The notes under the pieces: model-generated | Database searches by the model: none | What the model saw: only the letters and a program-made list of their open reading frames with translations | Told to the model about the DNA's origin: nothing | Shown here: positions 49,501 to 62,885 of the stretch, in pieces | How positions within the stretch are numbered: position 1 is the first letter of the stretch | How the letters are laid out: every line of letters starts with the position of its first letter | NCBI GenBank assembly: GCA_023078555.1 | Contig: CM041197.1 | Coordinates: forward strand, 5,911,810-5,975,809 | Reading direction: 5' to 3' | Source: Ulva prolifera | Taxonomy: Eukaryota > Chlorophyta > Ulvophyceae > Ulvales > Ulvaceae | DNA: 64,000 nucleotides | Translations under genes and position numbers: made by a program

Positions 49501-52500
49501 AGGTGTGTGTGACCTTTGCGCACGTCCGTTAAGAGCAACATGCTTCCCTGTCACCTTGAAGTTGAAAAGTCAACAGGTGCTGAATATGTAATGTATTGGC
49601 TCATCGAGAAATGATTTTTCACACGTCGAAGTTGAGTGCTTTACTACAACACACTTAACTCAAGATATAGGTGTGTGTGACCTTTGCGCACGTCCGTTAA
49701 AGCGCAACCGGGTTCCCTGTCACCTTGAAGTTGAAAAGTTCACAGGTGCTGAATATGTAATGTATTGGCTCATCGAGAAAAGATTTTCCACACGTCGAAG
49801 TTGAGTGCTTTACTACAACACACTCTTCACATGACATAGCTGTGTGTGACCTTTGCGCACGTCTGTTAAGAGCAACATGCTTCCCTGTCACCTTGAAGTT
49901 GAAAAGTTCACAGGTGATGAATATGACTTGTATTGGCTCATCGAGAAAAGATTTTCCACACGTCGAAGTTGAGTGCTTTACTGCAACACACTCTTCACAT
50001 GACATAGGTGTGTGTGACCTTTGCGCACGTCCGTTAAAGCGCAACCGGCTTCCCTGTCACCTTGAAGTTGAAAAGTTCACAGGTGCTGAATATGAAATGT
50101 ATTGGCTCAGCGAGAAAAGATTTTCCACACGTCGAAGTTGAGTGCTTTACTACAACACACTCTTCACATGACATAGGTGTGTGTGACCTTTGCGCACGTC
50201 CGTTAAGAGCAACATGCTTCCCTGTCACCTTGAAGTTGAAAAGTTCACAGGTGCTGAATATGTAATGTATTGGCTCATCGAGAAATAATTTTTCAGACGT
50301 CGAAGTTGAGTGCTTCACTACACCACACTATTCACATGACATAGGTGTGTGTGACCTTTGCGCACGTCCGTTAAGAGCAACATGCTTCCCTGTCACCTAG
50401 TAGTTGAAAAGTTCACAGGCGCTGTATATGGCATGCATTTACACAGCGAGAAGAGAATTCGACACATTGGATCAGAGCGCTACTCTAAAAAACACTTATC
50501 ACAAGACATAGGTGTGTGTGACCTTTGCGCACGTCCGTTAAGAGCAACATGCTTCCCTGTCACCTTGAAGTTAAAAAGTTCACAGGTGCTGAATATGTAA
50601 TGTATTGGCTCATCGAGAAACGATGTTTCAGACGTCGAAGTTAAGTGATTTACTACATCACACTCTACACATGACATAGGTGTGTGTGACCTTTGTTCAC
50701 GGCCGTTAAGAGCAACATGCTTCCCTGTCACCTTGAAGTTGAAAAGTTCACAGGTGCTGAATATGTAATGTATTGGCTCATCGAGAAAAGATTTTCCACA
50801 CGTCGAAGTTGAGTGCTTCACTACAACACACTCTTCACATGACATAGGTGTGTGTGACCTTTGCGCACGTCCGTTAAGAGCAACATGCTTCCCTGTCACC
50901 TTGAAGATGAAAAGTTCACAGGTGCTGAATATGTAATGTATTGGCTCATCGAGAAAAGATTTTCCACACGTCGAAGTTGAGTGCTTTACTACAACACACT
51001 CTTCACATGACATAGGTGTGTGTGACCTTTGCGCACGTCCGTTAAGAGCAACATGCTTCCCTGTCACCTTGAAGTTGAAAAGTTCACAGGTGCTGAATAT
51101 GTAATGTATTGGCTCAATCGAGAAAAGATTTTTCAGACGTCGAAGTTAAGTGATTTACTACATCACACTCTACACATGACATAGGTGTGTGTGACCTTTG
51201 CGCACGGCCGTTAAGAGCAACATGCTTCCCTGTCACCTTGAAGTTGAAAAGTTCACAGGTGCTGAATATGTAATGTATTGGCTCATCGAGAAACGATGTT
51301 TCAGACGTCGAAGTTAAGTGATTTACTACATCACACTCTACACATGACATAGGTGTGTGTGACCTTTGTTCACGGCCGTTAAGAGCAACATGCTTCCCTG
51401 TCACCTTGAAGTTGAAAAGTCAACAGGTGCTGAATATGTAATGTATTGGCTCATCGAGAAACGATGTTTCAGACGTCGAAGTTAAGTGATTTACTACATC
51501 ACACTCTACACATGACATAGGTGTGTGTGACCTTTGTTCACGGCCGTTAAGAGCAACATGCTTCCCTGTCACCTTGAAGTTGAAAAGTTCACAGGTGCGG
51601 AATATGTAATGTATTGGCTCATCGAGAAAAGATTTTCCACACGTCGAAGTTGAGTGCTTTACTACAACACACTTAACTCAAGATATAAGTGTGTGTGACC
51701 TTTGCGCACGTCCGTTAAAGCGCAACCGGGTTCCCTGTCACCTTGAAGTTGAAAAGTTCACAGGTGCTGAATATGTAATGTATTGGCTCATCGAGAAAAG
51801 ATTTTCCACACGTCGAAGTTGAGTGCTTTACTACAACACACTCTTCACATGACATAGCTGTGTGTGACCTTTGCGCACGTCTGTTAAGAGCAACATGCTT
51901 CCCTGTCACCTTGAAGTTGAAAAGTTCACAGGTGATGAATATGAAATGTATTGGCTCAGCGAGAAAAGATTTTCCACACGTCGAAGTTGAGTGCTTTACT
52001 ACAACACACTCTTCACAAGACATAGGTGTGTGTGACCTTTGCGCACGTCCGTTAAGAGCAACATGCTTCCCTGTCACCTTGAAGTTAAAAAGTTCACAGG
52101 TGCTGAATATGTAATGTATTGGCTCATCGAGAAAAGATTTTCCACACGTCGAAGTTGAGTGCTTTACTACAACACACTCTTCACATGACATAGGTGTGTG
52201 TGACCTTTGCGCACGTCCGTTAAGAGCAACATGCTTCCCTGTCACCTAGTAGTTGAAAAGTTCACAGGCGCTGTATATGGCATGCATTTACACAGCGAGA
52301 AGAGAATTCGACACATTGGATCAGAGCGCTACTCTAAAAAACACTTATCACAAGACATAGGTGTGTGTGACCTTTGCGCACGTCCGTTAAGAGCAACATG
52401 CTTCCCTGTCACCTTGAAGTTGAAAAGTTCACAGGTGCTGAATATGTAATGTATTGGCTCAATCGAGAAAAGATTTTTCAGACGTCGAAGTTAAGTGATT

Positions 52501-53635
52501 TACTACAACACACTCTACACATGACATAGGTGTGTGTGACCTTTGCGCACGGCCGTTAAGAGCAACATGCTTCCCTGTCACCTTGAAGTTGAAAAGTTCA
52601 CAGGTGCTGAATATGTAATGTATTGGCTCATCGAGAAACGATGTTTCAGACGTCGAAGTTAAGTGATTTACTACATCACACTCTACACATGACATAGGTG
52701 TGTGTGACCTTTGTTCACGTCCGTTAAGAGCAACATGCTTCCCTGTCACCTTGAAGATGAAAAGTTCACAGGTGCTGAATATGTAATGTATTGGCTCATC
52801 GAGAAACGATGTTTCAGACGTCGAAGTTAAGTGATTTACTACATCACACTCTACACATGACATAGGTGTGTGTGACCTTTGTTCACGGCCGTTAAGAGCA
52901 ACATGCTTCCCTGTCACCTTGAAGTTGAAAAGTCAACAGGTGCTGAATATGTAATGTATTGGCTCATCGAGAAATGATTTTTCACACGTCGAAGTTGAGT
53001 GCTTTACTACAACACACTCTTCACATGACATAGGTGTGTGTGACCTTTGCGCACGTCCGTTAAGAGCAACATGCTTCCCTGTAACCTTGAAGTTGAAAAG
53101 TTCACAGGTGCTGAATATGTAATGTATTGGCTCAATCGAGAAAAGGTTTTCCACACGTCGAAGTTGAGTGCTTTACTACAACACACTCTTCACATGACAT
53201 AGGTGTGTGTGACCTTTGCGCACGTCCGTTAAGAGCAACATGCTTCCCTGTCACCTTGAAGTTGAAAAGTTCACAGGTGCTGAATATGTAATGTATTGGC
53301 TCATCGAGAAATAATTTTTCAGACGTCGAAGTTGAGTGCTTCACTACACCACACTATTCACATGACATAGGTGTGTGTGACCTTTGCGCACGTCCGTTAA
53401 GAGCAACATGCTTCCCTGTCACCTAGTAGTTGAAAAGTTCACAGGCGCTGTATATGGCATGCATTTACACAGCGAGAAGAGAATTCGACACATTGGATCA
53501 GAGCGCTACTCTAAAAAACACTTATCACAAGACATAGGTGTGTGTGACCTTTGCGCACGTCCGTTAAGAGCAACATGCTTCCCTGTCACCTTGAAGTTGA
53601 AAAGTTCACAGGTGCTGAATATGTAATGTATTGGC

Positions 53636-56323
53636 TCAATCGAGAAAAGATTTTTCAGACGTCGAAGTTAAGTGATTTACTACATCACACTCTACACATG
53701 ACATAGGTGTGTGTGACCTTTGCGCACGGCCGTTAAGAGCAACATGCTTCCCTGTCACCTTGAAGATGAAAAGTTCACAGGTGCTGAATATGTAATGTAT
53801 TGGCTCATCGAGAAACGATGTTTCAGACGTCGAAGTTAAGTGATTTACTACATCACACTCTACACATGACATAGGTGTGTGTGACCTTTGTTCACGTCCG
53901 TTAAGAGCAACATGCTTCCCTGTCACCTTGAAGTTGAAAAGTTCACAGGTGCTGAATATGTAATGTATTGGCTCATCGAGAAAAGATTTTCCACACGTCG
54001 AAGTTGAGTGCTTCACTACAACACACTCTTCACATGACATAGGTGTGTGTGACCTTTGCGCACGTCCGTTAAGAGCAACATGCTTCCCTGTCACCTTGAA
54101 GTTGAAAAGTCAACAGGTGCTGAATATGTAATGTATTGGCTCATCGAGAAATGATTTTTCACACGTCGAAGTTGAGTGCTTTACTACACCACACTATTCA
54201 CATGACATAGGTGTGTGTGACCTTTGCGCACGTCCGTTAAGAGCAACATGCTTCCCTGTCACCTAGTAGTTGAAAAGTTCACAGGCGCTGTATATGGCAT
54301 GCATTTACACAGCGAGAAGAGAATTCGACACATTGGATCAGAGCGCTACTCTAAAAAACACTTATCACAAGACATAGGTGTGTGTGACCTTTGCGCACGT
54401 CCGTTAAGAGCAACATGCTTCCCTGTCACCTTGAAGTTAAAAAGTTCACAGGTGCTGAATATGTAATGTATTGGCTCATCGAGAAACGATGTTTCAGACG
54501 TCGAAGTTAAGTGATTTACTACATCACACTCTACACATGACATAGGTGTGTGTGACCTTTGTTCACGGCCGTTAAGAGCAACATGCTTCCCTGTCACCTT
54601 GAAGTTGAAAAGTTCACAGGTGCTGAATATGTAATGTATTGGCTCATCGAGAAAAGATTTTCCACACGTCGAAGTTGAGTGCTTCACTACAACACACTCT
54701 TCACATGACATAGGTGTGTGTGACCTTTGCGCACGTCCGTTAAGAGCAACATGCTTCCCTGTCACCTTGAAGATGAAAAGTTCACAGGTGCTGAATATGT
54801 AATGTATTGGCTCATCGAGAAAAGATTTTCCACACGTCGAAGTTGAGTGCTTTACTACAACACACTCTTCACATGACATAGGTGTGTGTGACCTTTGCGC
54901 ACGTCCGTTAAGAGCAACATGCTTCCCTGTCACCTTGAAGTTGAAAAGTTCACAGGTGCTGAATATGTAATGTATTGGCTCAATCGAGAAAAGATTTTTC
55001 AGACGTCGAAGTTAAGTGATTTACTACATCACACTCTACACATGACATAGGTGTGTGTGACCTTTGCGCACGGCCGTTAAGAGCAACATGCTTCCCTGTC
55101 ACCTTGAAGATGAAAAGTTCACAGGTGCTGAATATGTAATGTATTGGCTCATCGAGAAACGATGTTTCAGACGTCGAAGTTAAGTGATTTACTACATCAC
55201 ACTCTACACATGACATAGGTGTGTGTGACCTTTGTTCACGTCCGTTAAGAGCAACATGCTTCCCTGTCACCTTGAAGTTGAAAAGTTCACAGGTGCTGAA
55301 TATGTAATGTATTGGCTCATCGAGAAAAGATTTTCCACACGTCGAAGTTGAGTGCTTCACTACAACACACTCTTCACATGACATAGGTGTGTGTGACCTT
55401 TGCGCACGTCCGTTAAGAGCAACATGCTTCCCTGTCACCTTGAAGTTGAAAAGTCAACAGGTGCTGAATATGTAATGTATTGGCTCATCGAGAAATGATT
55501 TTTCACACGTCGAAGTTGAGTGCTTTACTACACCACACTATTCACATGACATAGGTGTGTGTGACCTTTGCGCACGTCCGTTAAGAGCAACATGCTTCCC
55601 TGTCACCTAGTAGTTGAAAAGTTCACAGGCGCTGTATATGGCATGCATTTACACAGCGAGAAGAGAATTCGACACATTGGATCAGAGCGCTACTCTAAAA
55701 AACACTTATCACAAGACATAGGTGTGTGTGACCTTTGCGCACGTCCGTTAAGAGCAACATGCTTCCCTGTCACCTTGAAGTTAAAAAGTTCACAGGTGCT
55801 GAATATGTAATGTATTGGCTCATCGAGAAACGATGTTTCAGACGTCGAAGTTAAGTGATTTACTACATCACACTCTACACATGACATAGGTGTGTGTGAC
55901 CTTTGTTCACGGCCGTTAAGAGCAACATGCTTCCCTGTCACCTTGAAGTTGAAAAGTTCACAGGTGCTGAATATGTAATGTATTGGCTCATCGAGAAAAG
56001 ATTTTCCACACGTCGAAGTTGAGTGCTTCACTACAACACACTCTTCACATGACATAGGTGTGTGTGACCTTTGCGCACGTCCGTTAAGAGCAACATGCTT
56101 CCCTGTCACCTTGAAGATGAAAAGTTCACAGGTGCTGAATATGTAATGTATTGGCTCATCGAGAAAAGATTTTCCACACGTCGAAGTTGAGTGCTTTACT
56201 ACAACACACTCTTCACATGACATAGGTGTGTGTGACCTTTGCGCACGTCCGTTAAGAGCAACATGCTTCCCTGTCACCTTGAAGTTGAAAAGTTCACAGG
56301 TGCTGAATATGTAATGTATTGGC
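53636..56323. repeat. 1344-bp octameric higher-order repeat, two copies
   Basis: Two consecutive eight-monomer units (53636-54979 and 54980-56323) show the same subtype order, including the divergent unit at 54224 and 55568. The length is exactly 8 x 168 because one 167-bp and one 169-bp unit cancel. A similar order is found around 50358-51067. Confidence 0.82.
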
Positions 56324-56996
56324 TCAATCGAGAAAAGATTTTTCAGACGTCGAAGTTAAGTGATTTACTACATCACACTCTACACATGACATATGTGTGT
56401 GTGACCTTTGCGCACGGCCGTTAAGAGCAACATGCTTCCCTGTCACCTTGAAGTTGAAAAGTTCACAGGTGCTGAATATGTAATGTATTGGCTCATCGAG
56501 AAACGATGTTTCAGACGTCGAAGTTAAGTGATTTACTACATCACACTCTACACATGACATAGGTGTGTGTGACCTTTGTTCACGGCCGTTAAGAGCAACA
56601 TGCTTCCCTGTCACCTTGAAGTTGAAAAGTCAACAGGTGCTGAATATGTAATGTATTGGCTCATCGAGAAACGATGTTTCAGACGTCGAAGTTAAGTGAT
56701 TTACTACATCACACTCTACACATGACATAGGTGTGTGTGACCTTTGTTCACGTCCGTTAAGAGCAACATGCTTCCCTGTCACCTTGAAGATGAAAAGTTC
56801 ACAGGTGCTGAATATGTAATGTATTGGCTCATCGAGAAAAGATTTTCCACACGTCGAAGTTGAGTGCTTTACTACAACACACTCTTCACATGACATAGGT
56901 GTGTGTGACCTTTGCGCACGTCCGTTAAGAGCAACATGCTTCCCTGTCACCTTGAAGTTGAAAAGTTCACAGGTGCTGAATATGTAATGTATTGGC

Positions 56997-59688
56997 TCAA
57001 TCGAGAAAAGATTTTTCAGACGTCGAAGTTAAGTGATTTACTACATCACACTCTACACATGACATAGGTGTGTGTGACCTTTGCGCACGGCCGTTAAGAG
57101 CAACATGCTTCCCTGTCACCTTGAAGTTGAAAAGTTCACAGGTGCTGAATATGTAATGTATTGGCTCATCGAGAAACGATGTTTCAGACGTCGAAGTTAA
57201 GTGATTTACTACATCACACTCTACACATGACATAGGTGTGTGTGACCTTTGTTCACGGCCGTTAAGAGCAACATGCTTCCCTGTCACCTTGAAGTTGAAA
57301 AGTCAACAGGTGCTGAATATGTAATGTATTGGCTCATCGAGAAACGATGTTTCAGACGTCGAAGTTAAGTGATTTACTACATCACACTCTACACATGACA
57401 TAGGTGTGTGTGACCTTTGTTCACGTCCGTTAAGAGCAACATGCTTCCCTGTCACCTTGAAGATGAAAAGTTCACAGGTGCTGAATATGTAATGTATTGG
57501 CTCATCGAGAAACGATGTTTCAGACGTCGAAGTTAAGTGATTTACTACATCACACTCTACACATGACATAGGTGTGTGTGACCTTTGCGCACGGCCGTTA
57601 AGAGCAACATGCTTCCCTGTCACCTTGAAGTTGAAAAGTTCACAGGTGCTGAATATGTAATGTATTGGCTCATCGAGAAACGATGTTTCAGACGTCGAAG
57701 TTAAGTGATTTACTACATCACACTCTACACATGACATAGGTGTGTGTGACCTTTGTTCACGTCCGTTAAGAGCAACATGCTTCCCTGTCACCTTGAAGAT
57801 GAAAAGTTCACAGGTGCTGAATATGTAATGTATTGGCTCATCGAGAAACGATGTTTCAGACGTCGAAGTTAAGTGATTTACTACATCACACTCTACACAT
57901 GACATAGGTGTGTGTGACCTTTGTTCACGGCCGTTAAGAGCAACATGCTTCCCTGTCACCTTGAAGTTGAAAAGTCAACAGGTGCTGAATATGTAATGTA
58001 TTGGCTCATCGAGAAATGATTTTTCACACGTCGAAGTTGAGTGCTTTACTACAACACACTCTTCACATGACATAGGTGTGTGTGACCTTTGCGCACGTCC
58101 GTTAAGAGCAACATGCTTCCCTGTAACCTTGAAGTTGAAAAGTTCACAGGTGCTGAATATGTAATGTATTGGCTCAATCGAGAAAAGGTTTTCCACACGT
58201 CGAAGTTGAGTGCTTTACTACAACACACTCTTCACATGACATAGGTGTGTGTGACCTTTGCGCACGTCCGTTAAGAGCAACATGCTTCCCTGTCACCTTG
58301 AAGTTGAAAAGTTCACAGGTGCTGAATATGTAATGTATTGGCTCAATCGAGAAAAGATTTTTCAGACGTCGAAGTTAAGTGATTTACTACATCACACTCT
58401 ACACATGACATAGGTGTGTGTGACCTTTGCGCACGGCCGTTAAGAGCAACATGCTTCCCTGTCACCTTGAAGTTGAAAAGTTCACAGGTGCTGAATATGT
58501 AATGTATTGGCTCATCGAGAAACGATGTTTCAGACGTCGAAGTTAAGTGATTTACTACATCACACTCTACACATGACATAGGTGTGTGTGACCTTTGTTC
58601 ACGGCCGTTAAGAGCAACATGCTTCCCTGTCACCTTGAAGTTGAAAAGTCAACAGGTGCTGAATATGTAATGTATTGGCTCATCGAGAAACGATGTTTCA
58701 GACGTCGAAGTTAAGTGATTTACTACATCACACTCTACACATGACATAGGTGTGTGTGACCTTTGTTCACGTCCGTTAAGAGCAACATGCTTCCCTGTCA
58801 CCTTGAAGATGAAAAGTTCACAGGTGCTGAATATGTAATGTATTGGCTCATCGAGAAACGATGTTTCAGACGTCGAAGTTAAGTGATTTACTACATCACA
58901 CTCTACACATGACATAGGTGTGTGTGACCTTTGCGCACGGCCGTTAAGAGCAACATGCTTCCCTGTCACCTTGAAGTTGAAAAGTTCACAGGTGCTGAAT
59001 ATGTAATGTATTGGCTCATCGAGAAACGATGTTTCAGACGTCGAAGTTAAGTGATTTACTACATCACACTCTACACATGACATAGGTGTGTGTGACCTTT
59101 GTTCACGTCCGTTAAGAGCAACATGCTTCCCTGTCACCTTGAAGATGAAAAGTTCACAGGTGCTGAATATGTAATGTATTGGCTCATCGAGAAACGATGT
59201 TTCAGACGTCGAAGTTAAGTGATTTACTACATCACACTCTACACATGACATAGGTGTGTGTGACCTTTGTTCACGGCCGTTAAGAGCAACATGCTTCCCT
59301 GTCACCTTGAAGTTGAAAAGTCAACAGGTGCTGAATATGTAATGTATTGGCTCATCGAGAAATGATTTTTCACACGTCGAAGTTGAGTGCTTTACTACAA
59401 CACACTCTTCACATGACATAGGTGTGTGTGACCTTTGCGCACGTCCGTTAAGAGCAACATGCTTCCCTGTAACCTTGAAGTTGAAAAGTTCACAGGTGCT
59501 GAATATGTAATGTATTGGCTCAATCGAGAAAAGGTTTTCCACACGTCGAAGTTGAGTGCTTTACTACAACACACTCTTCACATGACATAGGTGTGTGTGA
59601 CCTTTGCGCACGTCCGTTAATAGCAACATGCTTCCCTGTCACCTTGAAGTTGAAAAGTTCACAGGTGCTGAATATGTAATGTATTGGC
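56997..59688. repeat. 1346-bp octameric higher-order repeat, two copies
   Basis: Units 56997-58342 and 58343-59688 match in subtype order over nearly their whole length. They lack the divergent 167-bp monomer and are made mostly of GATGTTTCAGACG monomers, some with CGCACGGCCG. Confidence 0.8.
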
Positions 59689-62500
59689 TCATCGAGAAAA
59701 GATTTTCCACACGTCGAAGTTGAGTGCTTTACTACAACACACTCTTCACATGACATAGGTGTGTGTGACCTTTGCGCACGTCCGTTAAGAGCAACATGCT
59801 TCCCTGTCACCTTGAAGTTGAAAAGTTCACAGGTGCTGAATATGTAATGTATTGGCTCAATCGAGAAAAGATTTTTCAGACGTCGAAGTTAAGTGATTTA
59901 CTACATCACACTCTACACATGACATAGGTGTGTGTGACCTTTGCGCACGGCCGTTAAGAGCAACATGCTTCCCTGTCACCTTGAAGATGAAAAGTTCACA
60001 GGTGCTGAATATGTAATGTATTGGCTCATCGAGAAACGATGTTTCAGACGTCGAAGTTAAGTGATTTACTACATCACACTCTACACATGACATAGGTGTG
60101 TGTGACCTTTGTTCACGTCCGTTAAGAGCAACATGCTTCCCTGTCACCTTGAAGTTGAAAAGTTCACAGGTGCTGAATATGTAATGTATTGGCTCATCGA
60201 GAAAAGATTTTCCACACGTCGAAGTTGAGTGCTTCACTACAACACACTCTTCACATGACATAGGTGTGTGTGACCTTTGCGCACGTCCGTTAAGAGCAAC
60301 ATGCTTCCCTGTCACCTTGAAGTTGAAAAGTCAACAGGTGCTGAATATGTAATGTATTGGCTCATCGAGAAATGATTTTTCACACGTCGAAGTTGAGTGC
60401 TTTACTACAACACACTTAACTCAAGATATAGGTGTGTGTGACCTTTGCGCACGTCCGTTAAAGCGCAACCGGGTTCCCTGTCACCTTGAAGTTGAAAAGT
60501 TCACAGGTGCTGAATATGTAATGTATTGGCTCATCGAGAAAAGATTTTCCACACGTCGAAGTTGAGTGCTTTACTGCATCACACTCTACACATGACATAG
60601 GTGTGTGTGACCTTTGCGCACGGCCGTTAAGAGCAACATGCTTCCCTGTCACCTTGAAGTTGAAAAGTTCACAGGTGCTGAATATGTAATGTATTGGCTC
60701 ATCGAGAAACGATGTTTCAGACGTCGAAGTTAAGTGATTTACTACATCACACTCTACACATGACATAGGTGTGTGTGACCTTTGTTCACGTCCGTTAAGA
60801 GCAACATGCTTCCCTGTCACCTTGAAGATGAAAAGTTCACAGGTGCTGAATATGTAATGTATTGGCTCATCGAGAAACGATGTTTCAGACGTCGAAGTTA
60901 AGTGATTTACTACATCACACTCTACACATGACATAGGTGTGTGTGACCTTTGTTCACGGCCGTTAAGAGCAACATGCTTCCCTGTCACCTTGAAGTTGAA
61001 AAGTCAACAGGTGCTGAATATGTAATGTATTGGCTCATCGAGAAATGATTTTTCACACGTCGAAGTTGAGTGCTTTACTACAACACACTCTTCACATGAC
61101 ATAGGTGTGTGTGACCTTTGCGCACGTCCGTTAAGAGCAACATGCTTCCCTGTAACCTTGAAGTTGAAAAGTTCACAGGTGCTGAATATGTAATGTATTG
61201 GCTCAATCGAGAAAAGGTTTTCCACACGTCGAAGTTGAGTGCTTTACTACAACACACTCTTCACATGACATAGGTGTGTGTGACCTTTGCGCACGTCCGT
61301 TAAGAGCAACATGCTTCCCTGTCACCTTGAAGTTGAAAAGTTCACAGGTGCTGAATATGTAATGTATTGGCTCATCGAGAAAAGATTTTCCACACGTCGA
61401 AGTTGAGTGCTTTACTACAACACACTCTTCACATGACATAGGTGTGTGTGACCTTTGCGCACGTCCGTTAAGAGCAACATGCTTCCCTGTCTCCTTGAAG
61501 TTGAAAAGTTCACAGGTGCTGAATATGTAATGTATTGGCTCAATCGAGAAAAGATTTTTCAGACGTCGAAGTTAAGTGATTTACTACATCACACTCTACA
61601 CATGACATAGGTGTGTGTGACCTTTGCGCACGGCCGTTAAGAGCAACATGCTTCCCTGTCACCTTGAAGATGAAAAGTTCACAGGTGCTGAATATGTAAT
61701 GTATTGGCTCATCGAGAAACGATGTTTCAGACGTCGAAGTTAAGTGATTTACTACATCACACTCTACACATGACATAGGTGTGTGTGACCTTTGTTCACG
61801 TCCGTTAAGAGCAACATGCTTCCCTGTCACCTTGAAGTTGAAAAGTTCACAGGTGCTGAATATGTAATGTATTGGCTCATCGAGAAAAGATTTTCCACAC
61901 GTCGAAGTTGAGTGCTTCACTACAACACACTCTTCACATGACATAGGTGTGTGTGACCTTTGCGCACGTCCGTTAAGAGCAACATGCTTCCCTGTCACCT
62001 TGAAGTTGAAAAGTCAACAGGTGCTGAATATGTAATGTATTGGCTCATCGAGAAATGATTTTTCACACGTCGAAGTTGAGTGCTTTACTACAACACACTT
62101 AACTCAAGATATAGGTGTGTGTGACCTTTGCGCACGTCCGTTAAAGCGCAACCGGGTTCCCTGTCACCTTGAAGTTGAAAAGTTCACAGGTGCTGAATAT
62201 GTAATGTATTGGCTCATCGAGAAAAGATTTTCCACACGTCGAAGTTGAGTGCTTTACTGCAACACACTCTTCACATGACATAGCTGTGTGTGACCTTTGC
62301 GCACGTCTGTTAAGAGCAACATGCTTCCCTGTCACCTTGAAGTTGAAAAGTTCACAGGTGATGAATATGACTTGTATTGGCTCATCGAGAAAAGATTTTC
62401 CACACGTCGAAGTTGAGTGCTTTACTGCAACACACTCTTCACATGACATAGGTGTGTGTGACCTTTGCGCACGTCCGTTAAAGCGCAACCGGCTTCCCTG
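59321..62500. repeat. 1683-bp block repeated in tandem
   Basis: The subtype order from 59321 recurs from 61004 at offset 1683 (ten monomers plus three bases), and 59857 corresponds to 61540. Single-base differences are visible, such as TTAATAGC at 59618 in one copy. The second copy departs from the pattern near 62.2 kb, where ACATAGCTGTG and GATGAATATGACTTG units enter. Confidence 0.75.
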
Positions 62501-62885
62501 TCACCTAGTAGTTGAAAAATTCACAGGCGCTGTATATGGCATGCATTTACACAGCGAGAAGAGAATTCGACACATTGGATCAGAGCGCTACTCTAAAAAA
62601 CACTTATCACAAGACATAGGTGTGTGTGACCTTTGCGCACGTCCGTTAAGAGCAACATGCTTCCCTGTCACCTTGAAGTTAAAAAGTTCACAGGTGCTGA
62701 ATATGTAATGTATTGGCTCATCGAGAAAAGATTTTCCACACGTCGAAGTTGAGTGCTTTACTACAACACACTCTTCACATGACATAGGTGTGTGTGACCT
62801 TTGCGCACGTCCGTTAAGAGCAACATGCTTCCCTGTCACCTTGAAGTTGAAAAGTTCACAGGTGCTGAATATGTAATGTATTGGC

